Positions 11,308 through 11,869 of a DNA stretch of 11,869 nt are shown in pieces (positions within the stretch are counted from its first letter, which is position 1; each line of letters opens with the position of its first letter). The notes below the pieces were generated by a model. The model was not told the DNA's origin, did no database searches, and saw nothing but the letters and a program-made list of their open reading frames with translations. Location: the NCBI GenBank assembly GCA_029256665.1, contig JAQSXN010000053.1, positions 1 through 11,869 of the forward strand, given 5' to 3'. The position numbers and the translations under genes were made by a program. Source of the DNA: Paenibacillus sp. GTDB taxonomy: Bacteria; Bacillota; Bacilli; Paenibacillales; Paenibacillaceae.

Positions 11308-11869
11308 ATGAACACAACACGCAAGTTTTCTCTGCAAACGGTATGGATCTCGGCCCTGCTCATCATCGCGTTGGCAGGCTGCTCCGCCAACTCCAACAAC
11401 GGCAACAACTCGGCGGCATCCCCTTCTCCGACAGCTAGCGCTACGGAAGCCCCTGCTACCGAAACGCCTGCTGCGGAAGATACTACGCAATACCCGATTA
11501 CAATTAAACATGCGCTAGGCGAAGCGGTTATCGAAAGCAAGCCGGAGCGCGTCGTTACGATCCAATGGGCGAACCATGACGTGGCCCTCGCGCTTGGGGT
11601 CGTGCCTGTCGGCTTCTCGGCCGCTAACTACGGCGTTCAAGACGACAGCGGACTGCTGCCTTGGACGGCGAAGAAACTCAAAGAGCTTAACGTAACCGAG
11701 CCGAACGTCTTCCAGGATACGGACGGCCTTGATTTCGAGGCGATCTCGGATGCCAACCCGGACGTCATTCTTGCCGCTTACTCCGGCATCACGCCGGAAG
11801 ATTACGAGACGTTGACGAAGATCGCTCCGGTCGTCGCTTACCCTACGGCACCGTGGGCTACAACATGGC
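11308..11869 (+). CDS. Iron-siderophore ABC transporter substrate-binding lipoprotein (3' end beyond the window)
   Basis: Partial gene with 187 codons visible and no stop before the right edge. AAGGAAGG lies seven bases before ATG 11308. A lipoprotein signal peptide (MNTTRKFSLQTVWISALLII, lipobox LAGC with Cys25) is followed by a Ser/Thr/Pro/Ala-rich tether to about residue 62. The binding domain then begins: PITIKHALGEAVIESKPERV, QWANHDVALALGVVPVGF, and NPDVILAAYSGITPEDYETL. These are typical of the FecB/FhuD-like (periplasmic binding protein 2 / TroA-like) family that captures ferric siderophores outside the membrane and passes them to a permease. The Fur box at its promoter supports an iron role. 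Which siderophore it binds cannot be told. Confidence 0.92.
   Translation, partial: MNTTRKFSLQTVWISALLIIALAGCSANSNNGNNSAASPSPTASATEAPATETPAAEDTTQYPITIKHALGEAVIESKPERVVTIQWANHDVALALGVVPVGFSAANYGVQDDSGLLPWTAKKLKELNVTEPNVFQDTDGLDFEAISDANPDVILAAYSGITPEDYETLTKIAPVVAYPTAPWATTW

Noticed and set aside
11281..11540. Minus-strand open frames over the siderophore-binding gene start
   Set aside because: They are shadows of the lipoprotein signal peptide and its low-complexity tether.
1..11869. CRISPR array, insertion sequence, prophage or toxin-antitoxin locus
   Set aside because: No regular repeats, transposase, terminal repeats or paired toxin genes were seen on either strand.

Overview
The window looks like a chromosomal stretch from a moderately GC-rich spore-forming Firmicute of the Paenibacillus/Cohnella type. 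This rests on strong AGGAGG-type ribosome sites, sigma-A-like promoters, a Bacillus-type 7-1-7 Fur box, U-tract terminators and the protein families present. The call comes from gene style only; no database was searched. I see no rRNA, tRNA, CRISPR array, transposase or phage gene.

Layout. (1) 1-1130: a GNAT-like gene running off the left edge, then a DUF1992 (DnaJ-C28-like) gene behind a large inverted repeat. (2) 1124-3121, minus: tetR, ogt and a two-domain GNAT gene in series. tetR is divergent from a ketopantoate-reductase-like gene (3289-4239). The shared control region holds two near-identical inverted repeats with 12-bp spacers, one over each promoter. (3) 4294-6253, minus: a YjdM/PhnA-type zinc-ribbon gene whose end is degraded, then what reads as a ZTP (pfl) riboswitch with a terminator, then folD and a cyclodeaminase/cyclohydrolase-family gene joined by an ATGA overlap. 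FolD has Glu where the cyclohydrolase-critical Gln normally sits, so the second gene may supply that step. (4) 6342-7539, minus: an FMN-binding PPOX-type protein and a GyrI-like effector-binding protein. (5) 7631-9898, minus: an ABC-F ATPase behind a long leader with a 47-codon ORF, a terminator, a possible antiterminator pairing and a self-pairing ribosome site. This resembles antibiotic-responsive ABC-F attenuators. (6) 9962-11095, minus: a decaying cluster. It has an ABC-2 permease remnant broken by a 7-bp tandem duplication, a small membrane protein split at a TGATG, and an ankyrin-repeat lipoprotein whose well-placed start codon reads ATC. (7) 11133-11869, plus: two perfect 12-bp palindromes, a strong promoter, a consensus Fur box and the start of an iron-siderophore-binding lipoprotein that runs off the right edge.

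The most informative parts are regulatory: the riboswitch hidden in the apparent 3' end of yjdM, the ABC-F leader, and the paired operators between tetR and the reductase gene.
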